A stretch of 49,464 nt of DNA from JAGVWJ01 sp964588555 (lineage in GTDB: Archaea; Micrarchaeota; Micrarchaeia; Anstonellales; Bilamarchaeaceae): the NCBI GenBank assembly GCA_964588555.1, contig CAZPPT010000009.1:1-49464 (forward strand). Direction: 5' to 3'. Below are positions 35,310-42,960 of this stretch, in pieces (positions within the stretch are counted from its first letter, which is position 1; the number at the start of each line of letters is the position of its first letter). Both the position numbers and the translations under genes were made by a program. The notes beneath the pieces were generated by a model. That model did no database searches, was not told where the DNA came from, and was given only the letters and a program-made list of their open reading frames with translations.

Positions 35310-35556
35310 CTCTTGAACTATATGCTTTTCCTTCTTTATTTAGAATGCCTAATCTTTTTGCATTTTTTGCTCTCTCGATCATTCGTTTAAACGCCGCGTC
35401 TCGATTATCCTCTTTTTTAATCTCTTTAATATAATGGTCGATAGCCTCCCAAACAAACTCACTTAGAGAACCTTTTTTCCCCCCGTAAAGCTCATGCGCA
35501 TATTTACGGATTTCCTTTTCTTCTTCATCCCCTACTGAGATCATGAGATTACCCAT
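35290..35556 (-). CDS. vapB: Ribbon-helix-helix antitoxin (second VapB-type)
   Basis: About 88 residues. The N-terminal NLMISVGDEEEKEIRKYAHE and the later SLSEFVWEAIDHYIKEIKK (quoted in part) look like a ribbon-helix-helix DNA-binding unit; the C-terminal part AFKRMIERAKNAKRLGILNKE should cover the toxin. The frame opens with GTG 35565, but ATG 35556 gives the family-like N-terminus. A perfect inverted repeat just upstream is a likely operator. Confidence 0.78.
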   Translation of the reverse strand: MGNLMISVGDEEEKEIRKYAHELYGGKKGSLSEFVWEAIDHYIKEIKKEDNRDAAFKRMIERAKNAKRLGILNKEGKAYSSRDELYER

Positions 35557-35570
35557 AAAAATCACATATA

Positions 35571-35600
35571 TAGATATATATGAAAATAGTTATATATCTA
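35571..35600. promoter_or_regulatory. Perfect inverted repeat before the second VapBC pair
   Basis: TAGATATATA (35571-35580) and TATATATCTA (35591-35600) are exact reverse complements with a 10-base spacer. The site overlaps the A/T-rich promoter of the antitoxin gene and lies before the end of the decarboxylase gene. A ribbon-helix-helix antitoxin could bind it to control its own operon. Confidence 0.5.
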
Positions 35601-35607
35601 TTTATAA

Positions 35608-36621
35608 TCAGATCAAGTGCTTATTTGAATATCGAATACCTTCCCCAATCCTGCATTCGATAATCTTGCTGATCCCTTCGATCTCGTCAAGTAAGCGCTT
35701 AATGTAATTTACATCGTTATCCATGGCATAGATATGGGCATTTGGGCCTGCATCAAACGTGTACGCAGCCCGATTTTCACCTTCGTTCTTATTGAATTGC
35801 CGCACGGCCTGCATAATTGCGCGCGACGTATCGTTTAGATAAATGATTGGCGGTTCAGTGTCTGCCATGCACGCATGCATATCATTACTATCCTCCATGA
35901 TGGCACCTGCCATGGGAGCAAAGTCGTTTTTCCTGATTGCGCTTCGGACAAGTTCGAGCCTTTTTTCAACGGCAACTAACCGAGTTTTAAAACGCTTTGA
36001 CGTTTTGACCGTATCGGCCATGCCGGCACGGGAACTTACCTTTTTTTCATTTGCATCAATAATTGCAATGATATTGCGTAACGATTTCCAGTTCTTTTCG
36101 CTTGAAAGCTGTACTGCGTAACTGTCACTGCCATCAGCATTTTTGCCCTTCATCCATTCGACCGCCCCACCATAAATGGAGCGCGTGGCCGATCCGCTTC
36201 CTAGTCGGGCGAGAACGGATAGATCACGGTCGCTTAGTTCCAATCCTGCCGCCTTGCTTGCTGCTCCTGCGAGTGCTGCAAACCCGCTTGCTGAACTTGC
36301 AAGACCTGCACCTTTTGGAAATGAGTTGTTTGAAACGACACGCGCATAAAGATTAATTTTCGCCCGCTTGCGAACAATGTCTAAAAAATTGACGACCCGG
36401 GCTCGTTCTTTATCAGTAGCAACTTTCCCGTCCAGCATGAGTTCGTCGTGTTTTAGCGCTTCATCAAACTCAACAGTCGTAGTAGTTGAAAGCTGTTCGT
36501 CCATAGTAAATGAAATGCTATTGTTAGTGGGCAAAATCAGCCCTTCATCGCGCTTTCCCCAGTACTTGATGATTGCGATATTTGAGTTGGCCATGGCTGT
36601 TGATTTTTGCATAGTAATCAT
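35608..36621 (-). CDS. mvaD: Diphosphomevalonate decarboxylase
   Basis: A 337-residue GHMP-family enzyme that turns mevalonate diphosphate into isopentenyl diphosphate. NIAIIKYWGKRDE at residues 14-26 holds the substrate-binding Lys; SISFTMDEQLSTTTTV, GAGLASSASGFAAL (104-117) and RSIYGGAVEWMKG follow. A late TFDAGPNAHIYA segment keeps the catalytic Asp. These are the marks of a true diphosphomevalonate decarboxylase rather than the mevalonate 3-kinase relatives of Thermoplasma. A TATA-like element near 36645 would give a leaderless ATG at 36621. Confidence 0.9.
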   Translation of the reverse strand: MITMQKSTAMANSNIAIIKYWGKRDEGLILPTNNSISFTMDEQLSTTTTVEFDEALKHDELMLDGKVATDKERARVVNFLDIVRKRAKINLYARVVSNNSFPKGAGLASSASGFAALAGAASKAAGLELSDRDLSVLARLGSGSATRSIYGGAVEWMKGKNADGSDSYAVQLSSEKNWKSLRNIIAIIDANEKKVSSRAGMADTVKTSKRFKTRLVAVEKRLELVRSAIRKNDFAPMAGAIMEDSNDMHACMADTEPPIIYLNDTSRAIMQAVRQFNKNEGENRAAYTFDAGPNAHIYAMDNDVNYIKRLLDEIEGISKIIECRIGEGIRYSNKHLI

Positions 36622-36691
36622 ACATGCAAGAGAGAATAAAAATATACGGGTAGCACTAAAATTTATGATTTTATATGTCCATAAAATAGAT

Positions 36692-36805
36692 ATGAAAGAA
36701 AAGATAAAGAAATAGGGGTCTAAAAATCATGCCTTACGAGAGACATTTGGGATTGCAAAATTCAAAAGAAGCACTGATGAAATATTAAAAGAAGTGAACA
36801 AGTAA
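36692..36805 (+). pseudogene. Remnant of a small antitoxin gene with an in-frame TAG
   Basis: ATG at 36692 opens a frame of MKEKIKK, then TAG (36713-36715), then GSKNHALRETFGIAKFKRS and TDEILKEVNK to TAA (36803-36805). The second part looks like the C-terminal end of a short VapB-type antitoxin (ETFGIAKFKRSTDEILKEV). A TATA-like element lies upstream. No toxin frame follows; the next gene is a kinase on the other strand. The simplest reading is a decayed, orphan antitoxin. Confidence 0.4.
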
Positions 36806-36821
36806 TGGGAGGGAAATTAAA

Positions 36822-37805
36822 CTACAAAAACTCCGCAAGCTCGCTTTGTAATTCCCGTACTGTCTGATACCGTTCATGCGGATAAACCGCAAGCGCACGC
36901 ATGACGACCGCTTCAAGTTCGGGTGCTATGGCAGGATTTACGAACCTGGGCATTTTTGGGAGCCTTCGTGGATTAAGATAGCGGTATCGGCTCGTGGGTG
37001 GCTCAAATGGCGGTTTTCCGGTAAGAAGGTCGTATAAAACTGCCCCAATCCCATAAATATCAATTGAAGGGGAAAGAATATTACTAAATTGCTCCGGCGC
37101 CATATATTGCGGACTCCCAAAGGGGCCGGGAGACGCAATAAAAGTAGTACCTGCCATAAAACGGGCAAAACCAAAGTCAAAAAGAACCGGTTCCCCGCCC
37201 TTACCAATGAAAACATTTGTTGGTTTAAGGTCGCTATGTAGTATGCCAAGCCCATGCAACGAAGAGACGATGGCACAAAGGCCATACGCAATGGGGATCG
37301 CATGAGGGTAGGTGCGCATCCGCCCATTTTTATAGAAATGATCAATCGCTTCGTCAAGACGCTTGCCCCGCAGTATTGGAAGGATAGTAAATGGCTCATA
37401 TTTATGATTAAGGCCAAAATCAATAATGCCGATAACACCATTCGATTCTATGTGTGCAAGCATAAACGCCTCTTGTAAGATATACGAGCGGCACTCGCTT
37501 GGCCTGTGTTTAAGCTTTAGTTCTTCAAAATAAAAATTGAGTTTGAGGCCTTTGGCAATGTACTGGTTACCCTGCCCATCCTTAACAACGAAAATGTCAG
37601 AAAGGCCGCCACTCCCAAGGTGTTTTGTAATTACATAGCTGCCAAGGCATCCGCTGATCGTGTCGCCTATTTTTTCATGGCCTTCACGGAAATCGCGCAG
37701 GGGAAAGGAATAATCCTTGCTCGCAGCATAACTTCGCACGGCACGCTGTATATTATTTCTGGCATCCCTACCTGGTAGTGGCGGTGCATTTTTTTCTCTA
37801 AGCAT
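36822..37805 (-). CDS. Hanks-type serine/threonine protein kinase
   Basis: A 327-residue soluble kinase with one catalytic domain (about 50-327) and a short basic N-terminus. Subdomain I GSGGLSDIFVV (Gly loop), the Lys of YIAKGLK, HSDLKPTN as the catalytic loop (Ser in place of the Arg of HRD), DFGFARF as the metal-binding DFG, and APEQF of the activation segment are all present. Lack of the HRD Arg suggests activity without activation-loop phosphorylation. No membrane segment or sensor domain is present, unlike bacterial PknB. The sequence looks like the bacterial branch, so transfer from bacteria is possible. Confidence 0.88.
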   Translation of the reverse strand: MLREKNAPPLPGRDARNNIQRAVRSYAASKDYSFPLRDFREGHEKIGDTISGCLGSYVITKHLGSGGLSDIFVVKDGQGNQYIAKGLKLNFYFEELKLKHRPSECRSYILQEAFMLAHIESNGVIGIIDFGLNHKYEPFTILPILRGKRLDEAIDHFYKNGRMRTYPHAIPIAYGLCAIVSSLHGLGILHSDLKPTNVFIGKGGEPVLFDFGFARFMAGTTFIASPGPFGSPQYMAPEQFSNILSPSIDIYGIGAVLYDLLTGKPPFEPPTSRYRYLNPRRLPKMPRFVNPAIAPELEAVVMRALAVYPHERYQTVRELQSELAEFL

Positions 37806-37896
37806 TTTAGAATTAATGGGGCCTGAAAGGATTTATAGCAACCCCCAATTTAAAAATTGGCATACATTTAAAAGCCCTTTCTAACACAATAATACT

Positions 37897-38631
37897 ATGA
37901 AAAACGTCCGCCTTAAGCTTTTGTATCCCCCGGGGATCCAACGGGAACACACCGCAAGTGCACGTGCCGGACTAGATTATTTTAAGCGTTTTGGCGTAAT
38001 GATAGAAGAAGCGTCGGTAAAAGCACCAAAAGCATTACGGGGAGTGCATCTTGGTTTTGAAGTGGCACGGATTATAACAAGGAATGTCCCCCTTAACCCA
38101 CATACCGATCTAAGCTATAATACATTCCGCGGGGGCTTATATGAATTCATATATGGATCCGGCGTACTTCCGGTTGGGCTAACGCCGTTTCACCTATTTC
38201 AAACTGAGGGGGAAGGCGTAACTGCCCATCTTGGGCTAAGCAGGTTTAGAAACGGGGCAGTGGCAAGCATTGCACGGGCAAGTATGCTTGACCCGTCGTT
38301 GCAAAGGCCGACAATTCAGAAGATTTTTATCCATGAAGCGGGGCATATATTTATACAGGGATATCCTAATGGCCAAATGAAGCCAAAAAATGGCATACTT
38401 CGGATTGTCCGCTCCGAAACGGAAGACAAAGCGCCCATTGAAAAGCCGCAGGAAGGAAGCGCAACAAACGGCCTTGATACTCATTGCAAAAACGAAGGAT
38501 GCATAATGCAGGAGAATAAAAACGTGGATGATTTTGTAGAGCGCGTTGTAAAGCCAGGACTTGAATTGTGTGGGGACTGCCAAGCGCAGGTATCCATGAC
38601 AATAAGCGAACTGTTGATGGAGTTAAGATAG
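37897..38631 (+). CDS. Archaemetzincin-like zinc protease with split zinc site
   Basis: A 244-residue protein. HEAGH at 146-150 is the zinc and catalytic motif. Archaemetzincins follow it with xxGxxH and then C-x4-C-x-M...C-x2-C. Here the third His (196) is followed directly by CKNEGCIM (Cys197, Cys202, Met204) and Cys225/Cys228 (CGDC), matching the archaemetzincin order, but 45 residues separate His150 and His196 instead of 5. The inserted 40 residues are charged and Pro-rich. The Cys cluster should bind a second zinc. Archaemetzincin substrates in archaea are unknown. No signal peptide is visible. Its 5' promoter shares the gap with the kinase gene. Confidence 0.7.
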   Translation: MKNVRLKLLYPPGIQREHTASARAGLDYFKRFGVMIEEASVKAPKALRGVHLGFEVARIITRNVPLNPHTDLSYNTFRGGLYEFIYGSGVLPVGLTPFHLFQTEGEGVTAHLGLSRFRNGAVASIARASMLDPSLQRPTIQKIFIHEAGHIFIQGYPNGQMKPKNGILRIVRSETEDKAPIEKPQEGSATNGLDTHCKNEGCIMQENKNVDDFVERVVKPGLELCGDCQAQVSMTISELLMELR

Positions 38632-38637
38632 ATCGCA

Positions 38638-39789
38638 TCAATTTGCACTAATAAATGCTCCAAGCACATCGATAAGCTCAAGGTAGCTCTGTTTAGAAAC
38701 CCACTCGTTATTCGAATGCTCGCCCTCGCCAATTGGCCCGTATGAAATGACTGGAATGCCTTGCATCGCAATCAAGTTCTCATCTGCAACTGATAACCCG
38801 TAATTATAGCGTGCCTTGACTCCAAGCGTTTTTTCTACTGCTGAACTAAGCTGTGTTACGTATTTATTATCCTGGGGAGTTGCGTACGGCATAAGGTAGG
38901 GCACATAACGGGGTTTAACCTGAATGGTTGCCCGTTGCCCGTTTGCCTCCGTTAAGGTTCCATCTTTATAGAGTTGGTTAATTTTTTCTTCGATATGTTT
39001 TCGGGCACTCTCTGCGTTTTCTGGGACGACCAAATGGCGGTCAACAAGCAGGGTCGCCTCATCAGGAATTGAAAGTGAAACGCTTTCTGAGAAGAACCTA
39101 CGGACATACTGGTTGCCGTGTGAAAGCTGCGGATGCTTGGGCAGTTCACTATTCATCTTCTCCAACTCTATTGCAAGTTTTGAGCCTTCGGTGATCGCGG
39201 AAATACCGTGTTCCATACGCGCAGCGTGGAAGCTTTTGCCCGGGACCTTAATTTCATACTGGACTCGGCCCCGCCGCCCCAAACTGATGGTGCGTGTTTT
39301 CTCGGCCATTTCATGGATATCCGAAATTTCAGTTGCAATGGCAACATCAACATCCTTAAAAAAGTCGGTCTTGCTTACCTCGTAACAACCAGTGGAATCG
39401 GCTTCCTCATCGCTTACGAACATGATTTTTATTGCACGGTTTGTTTTCACTGATTCGACTGCCTTAAGGATCGCTGCAATGCCTGCCTTCATATCATAGC
39501 CGCCAAGCCCATAGAGCTTGCCGTCCTTTTCTTCTAGTTTCAACGGGTCTCGACCGACTAAATCATAACCATATGCCGGCACCGTGTCCATATGGCCATA
39601 CAAGAGGATCGGCTTTCCGCTTGTACCCCGGGATGCAAGTACGTTAAGGCGCTTTTCTCCAAACGATTGAAGCGTAACGTCAAATTGCAAGCGCTTAAGC
39701 TCATCTGCCAAAAAATGGGCAAGTTCGCTTTCGTGCGGGAAAACGGAGTTAATCGAAACTAGTTTTTTAAGAAGTGAAAGGGGTTCCAT
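38638..39789 (-). CDS. M20 family metallopeptidase (ArgE/DapE/carboxypeptidase-like)
   Basis: A 383-residue dizinc M20 enzyme. Metal ligands and catalytic residues are in place: GHMDTVP (His66, Asp68), GLGGYDMKAG (Asp about 98), DEEADSTG (Glu pair about 128-129), and a late GEGEHSNNEW (His near 355). A lid/dimerization domain lies in the middle (about 175-285). M20 members cleave N-acyl amino acids or dipeptides; ArgE, DapE and LysK are possible roles, and no neighbour decides between them. It converges with the archaemetzincin-like gene at a distance of 6 bases. Confidence 0.85.
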   Translation of the reverse strand: MEPLSLLKKLVSINSVFPHESELAHFLADELKRLQFDVTLQSFGEKRLNVLASRGTSGKPILLYGHMDTVPAYGYDLVGRDPLKLEEKDGKLYGLGGYDMKAGIAAILKAVESVKTNRAIKIMFVSDEEADSTGCYEVSKTDFFKDVDVAIATEISDIHEMAEKTRTISLGRRGRVQYEIKVPGKSFHAARMEHGISAITEGSKLAIELEKMNSELPKHPQLSHGNQYVRRFFSESVSLSIPDEATLLVDRHLVVPENAESARKHIEEKINQLYKDGTLTEANGQRATIQVKPRYVPYLMPYATPQDNKYVTQLSSAVEKTLGVKARYNYGLSVADENLIAMQGIPVISYGPIGEGEHSNNEWVSKQSYLELIDVLGAFISAN

Positions 39790-39798
39790 ATAACCACG

Positions 39799-40833
39799 TT
39801 AAGGCGATGAGGCGTGAAGTGCCACCATCTCTTGGATCGCAGTTGCCCTATGAAGCCGTGGATTGTATACCACGGGAATAAGTGTCTCAAATGGCGGGCA
39901 ACGCTCGTCAAAACTAGTATTGTCACTTCCTATAGTGACATGGAGCGGTAATGCGCCTACGGGAACAAGCCCTGCTTTTGCAGACGAAGCGACAACTGAC
40001 GGGTATGCGCCGCGATCCTCTGCATAAATAAGAACGTTCGTCGGCCCGTACTGGTCAAGGATCATGTTGATGCCCGTAACCTGCAATGCACTCATCAACC
40101 CTTGGCCCTGGTGGGATTTGAAAGTCGCAAAGTCGCTTAGCTCAAAAAGGTGCATGGTGACTCCCACGTCAATCGGAAAAAGGCCATGTTCTGCGATCAT
40201 CGCAGAGGCAATTGAACCATCCCGTGCACGCGCCACAAGGAAAATATTCTGTTCATTTGACAGCATATCTTGGACGACCGGGGGAGTTATGGGAAATATA
40301 TATCGGGTAAACGCCTCAGTATATAAGCGGACTAAAGCAGCAATATCGTCTGCGGAGGTGGACGTCGCAGTTATTCGTTCAATTATGTATCCGCGACTAC
40401 TAACTGAAGAAAGCAAATCCTGCGGCTCTGCTTGAGGGATACTGCCTGCATCGGCATTTGCATGAATTATTTGTGAGAACACCTCTGGCGCAGGCCGCCT
40501 TGCCTTCTTATTCCCGCCAAGGTATATAAGGTCGAATTGACACAAGTCTGGAATATGAGTGAGTGGGAAAATCCCTTCAACTGCTAGTCCATCAATGCGC
40601 CCCCCTATCCCACGCCTTAAACGGCGCTCCATAAGTGCGCGCACTGTGGTTCTTGTTGTGTCCGGCGATGTGGCCTGCGCAGCATGGACTGCATCAATTA
40701 AGCTATTAACATGGATACGTTCCGTAAGGGGCGTAGCATGAAAACCCTTAATACGCCCACTATTTGCCCTTTTTATGCCAGCAGGGCCAATACTGCCTGC
40801 AGAGCCGCTTGTTGCAAATGCGTGTAGTACCAT
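39799..40833 (-). CDS. GNAT family acetyltransferase with N-terminal extension
   Basis: About 344 residues. The C-terminal half (about 170-320) holds a GNAT fold; HQGQGLMSALQV is the acetyl-CoA-binding loop (Q-x-x-G-x-G/A type). The N-terminal half contains LTHIPDLCQFDLIYLGG, the kind of layout seen in beta-lysine or amino-acid acetyltransferases of the AblB/YodP type. That match is weak. The frame opens at 40863; the ATG at 40833 is preferred because GGTGAT lies 4-9 bases upstream. A TATA box (40871-40880) is followed by an inverted repeat farther upstream. Confidence 0.65.
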   Translation of the reverse strand: MVLHAFATSGSAGSIGPAGIKRANSGRIKGFHATPLTERIHVNSLIDAVHAAQATSPDTTRTTVRALMERRLRRGIGGRIDGLAVEGIFPLTHIPDLCQFDLIYLGGNKKARRPAPEVFSQIIHANADAGSIPQAEPQDLLSSVSSRGYIIERITATSTSADDIAALVRLYTEAFTRYIFPITPPVVQDMLSNEQNIFLVARARDGSIASAMIAEHGLFPIDVGVTMHLFELSDFATFKSHQGQGLMSALQVTGINMILDQYGPTNVLIYAEDRGAYPSVVASSAKAGLVPVGALPLHVTIGSDNTSFDERCPPFETLIPVVYNPRLHRATAIQEMVALHASSP

Positions 40834-40882
40834 CTGATCACCATAATATACAGGTATTATCAACCGAACTATTTATAAATAT

Positions 40883-40929
40883 TCGTAAAAAAATTACGGA
40901 AATAGTATTATATTTATATTTTTTTACGA
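40883..40929. repeat. 12-bp inverted repeat upstream of the GNAT gene
   Basis: TCGTAAAAAAAT (40883-40894) and ATTTTTTTACGA (40918-40929) are perfect reverse complements with a 23-base spacer, just upstream of the TATA box (40871-40880) of the GNAT gene. It could be an operator or form a cruciform. Between it and the acetate-CoA ligase the DNA is A/T-rich and holds only a 28-codon frame (40965-41051) with no support. Confidence 0.45.
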
Positions 40930-41069
40930 TTTTCGTATTTATAGCAATCAGCCCCCTTACCGTTATGGATACTTCTGATCTATTTACAATAAGTACATCA
41001 GACAATGCATTTATAAACCTTGTCATAAGACGTTTATTAGTACGTCAATAAGCGAATAAAAGAAAAAAT

Positions 41070-42824
41070 TTAATCCTCGAGTGTCGACGTATCGCCTTCG
41101 GGCAACCCCAGTTCCCGCGCCTTGAGTAACCGTCGCATGATCTTCCCGCTTCTTGTTTTTGGCAACTTGTCAACAAACGAAATCTCACGAGGATACGCGT
41201 GCGCAGCCAAGCGCTGCTTGACGAACTTCTTGATATCCTCTTCAAGCTGCGGATTTGGGGAGTAACCTGCACGTAGTGCAATAAATGCCTTGATGATCTC
41301 GCCGCGAAGTTCATCAGGTTTACCAATGACCCCTGCTTCGGCAATTGCAGGATGCTCAACCAAGACGCTTTCAACCTCAAACGGACCAACGCGCTCGCCT
41401 GATGTTTTGATAACGTCATCCGCCCGACCGATGTACCAAAAGTAACCGTCCTCATCCTTAAGCGCACGGTCACCGGTAATGTACCATCCGTTCGTGAAGA
41501 GCTTCTTATAGCGCTCCTCATCGCCCCAGAGAGCCCGCAACATGCTTGGCCAGCCCTGCTTAACCGCAAGATTGCCTTCCTTGCCAGGCGGAAGCTCATT
41601 TCCTGAGTCATCGAGCACTGCTGCAACAATGCCTGGAAACGGTTTACCCATTGAGCCAAGCTTGATTGGCATTGACGGGTAATTGCAAATCATCATTGCA
41701 CCCGTTTCAGTCTGCCACCAGGTGTCATGAAACGGAAGGCTAAATGCCTTCATGCCCCAACGGATTGCCTCCGGATTAAGCGGTTCGCCGACACTGTATA
41801 TGTGGCGCAGCGAGGAAAGGTCGTATTTTTTTGGAAGCTCGTCCCCTGCCTTCATAAGCATACGGATTGCGGTCGGCGCAGTATACCACAAGGTAACGTT
41901 GTGACGTTCCAAGGCGGAATACCAGCCTTCCGGATCAAACCGGGCCTCATACAAAAGAAGGGTGGCGCCGTTTGAGAGCGGGCCAAGGATACCATATGAA
42001 ATGCCGGTTACCCAACCATGATCGGCAGTGCACCAATAGATGTCCTCTGGATGAAGGTCGTGGATAAGCTTACTGGTATAATGCTGCTGCAAAATAGCCA
42101 TGTGTGCATGTACTACCCCTTTTGACTTGCCCGTGCTTCCAGATGTATAGAGCAAAAAGGCATGGTCTTCGGGGTGTGTTTTTTCAATTTCAAACTCCGT
42201 TGGCGCCTCACTCATTTCATGCGCATAATCAATGGTGATGGGCATTATGGATTGGCCTTCTTTTTTCTCGACCTTTTCCTTGCTCACACTTATTATATAT
42301 GTAAGGTCAGGGAGCTTGTCCTTTATCTTGTCTACCCTCGCCCGTAATTCAGGGGTTGTGACAACGACCTTTGCCTTGCTATTTCCAAGCCGGTCAAGAA
42401 GCGCCTCCTCACCAAATGCTGAAAATAACGTGCTTGCGATTGCACCTGCCTTAAGCGTGCCCAAAAAGGATGCGTAGACCGCGGGAATGCGCGGCAGGAA
42501 AAGAAAAACGCGGTCGCCCTTTTTGATCCCAAGCTTCCTAAGAATATTTGCAAACTTATTTGTCATATGCTTAAGGTCAAGATATGTGTATTTCTCAACA
42601 GTACCGTCGGCAGCCTCATAAATGATTGCAACCTTGTTTTTATTGTGGTTTTTTGCATGGCGGTCAACGGCATTGTATGCGGCATTTAATGTCCCGTCAG
42701 GGAACCAATCGATTTCGTTTCTTGCGTGATCCCAACTAAATGATTCGTATGTTGCCGCATAGTCGGAAAGATGAGGGGGGAGGCTAAATGATTTGGTATT
42801 TTTTTCAATGCATTCTGTTTTCAT
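41070..42824 (-). CDS. acs: AMP-forming acetate--CoA ligase (acetyl-CoA synthetase-like)
   Basis: A 584-residue adenylate-forming enzyme of the ANL superfamily. TSGSTGKSKG near 227-236 is the P-loop, WWQTETG near 360 holds the acid, GRADDVIKTSGERVGPFEVE near 478 is the hinge, and TRSGKIMRRLLKAR near the C-terminus carries the catalytic Lys. The enzyme makes acetyl-CoA from acetate, ATP and CoA via acetyl-AMP; a different short acyl group is possible. The start at 42824 has GAGGTG about 7 bases upstream. Acetyl-CoA made here could feed the mevalonate genes in the window (inference). Confidence 0.9.
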   Translation of the reverse strand: MKTECIEKNTKSFSLPPHLSDYAATYESFSWDHARNEIDWFPDGTLNAAYNAVDRHAKNHNKNKVAIIYEAADGTVEKYTYLDLKHMTNKFANILRKLGIKKGDRVFLFLPRIPAVYASFLGTLKAGAIASTLFSAFGEEALLDRLGNSKAKVVVTTPELRARVDKIKDKLPDLTYIISVSKEKVEKKEGQSIMPITIDYAHEMSEAPTEFEIEKTHPEDHAFLLYTSGSTGKSKGVVHAHMAILQQHYTSKLIHDLHPEDIYWCTADHGWVTGISYGILGPLSNGATLLLYEARFDPEGWYSALERHNVTLWYTAPTAIRMLMKAGDELPKKYDLSSLRHIYSVGEPLNPEAIRWGMKAFSLPFHDTWWQTETGAMMICNYPSMPIKLGSMGKPFPGIVAAVLDDSGNELPPGKEGNLAVKQGWPSMLRALWGDEERYKKLFTNGWYITGDRALKDEDGYFWYIGRADDVIKTSGERVGPFEVESVLVEHPAIAEAGVIGKPDELRGEIIKAFIALRAGYSPNPQLEEDIKKFVKQRLAAHAYPREISFVDKLPKTRSGKIMRRLLKARELGLPEGDTSTLED

Positions 42825-42960
42825 AGGAGTACACCTCTTGGTAAGAATAGTAAGGCTATTTTAAGGGCAAGGAATATAAGCATTCGGTTGCGTCTGACTA
42901 AAGTACGGCAAAAAACGAAATCAGGCAGCTATTTTTAAACTTGAACTGGCTAAGTATGGC

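Noticed and set aside
36713..36715. TAG in the antitoxin remnant read as pyrrolysine
   Set aside because: No pyl genes or insertion context are visible and the frame looks decayed; a plain stop is simpler.
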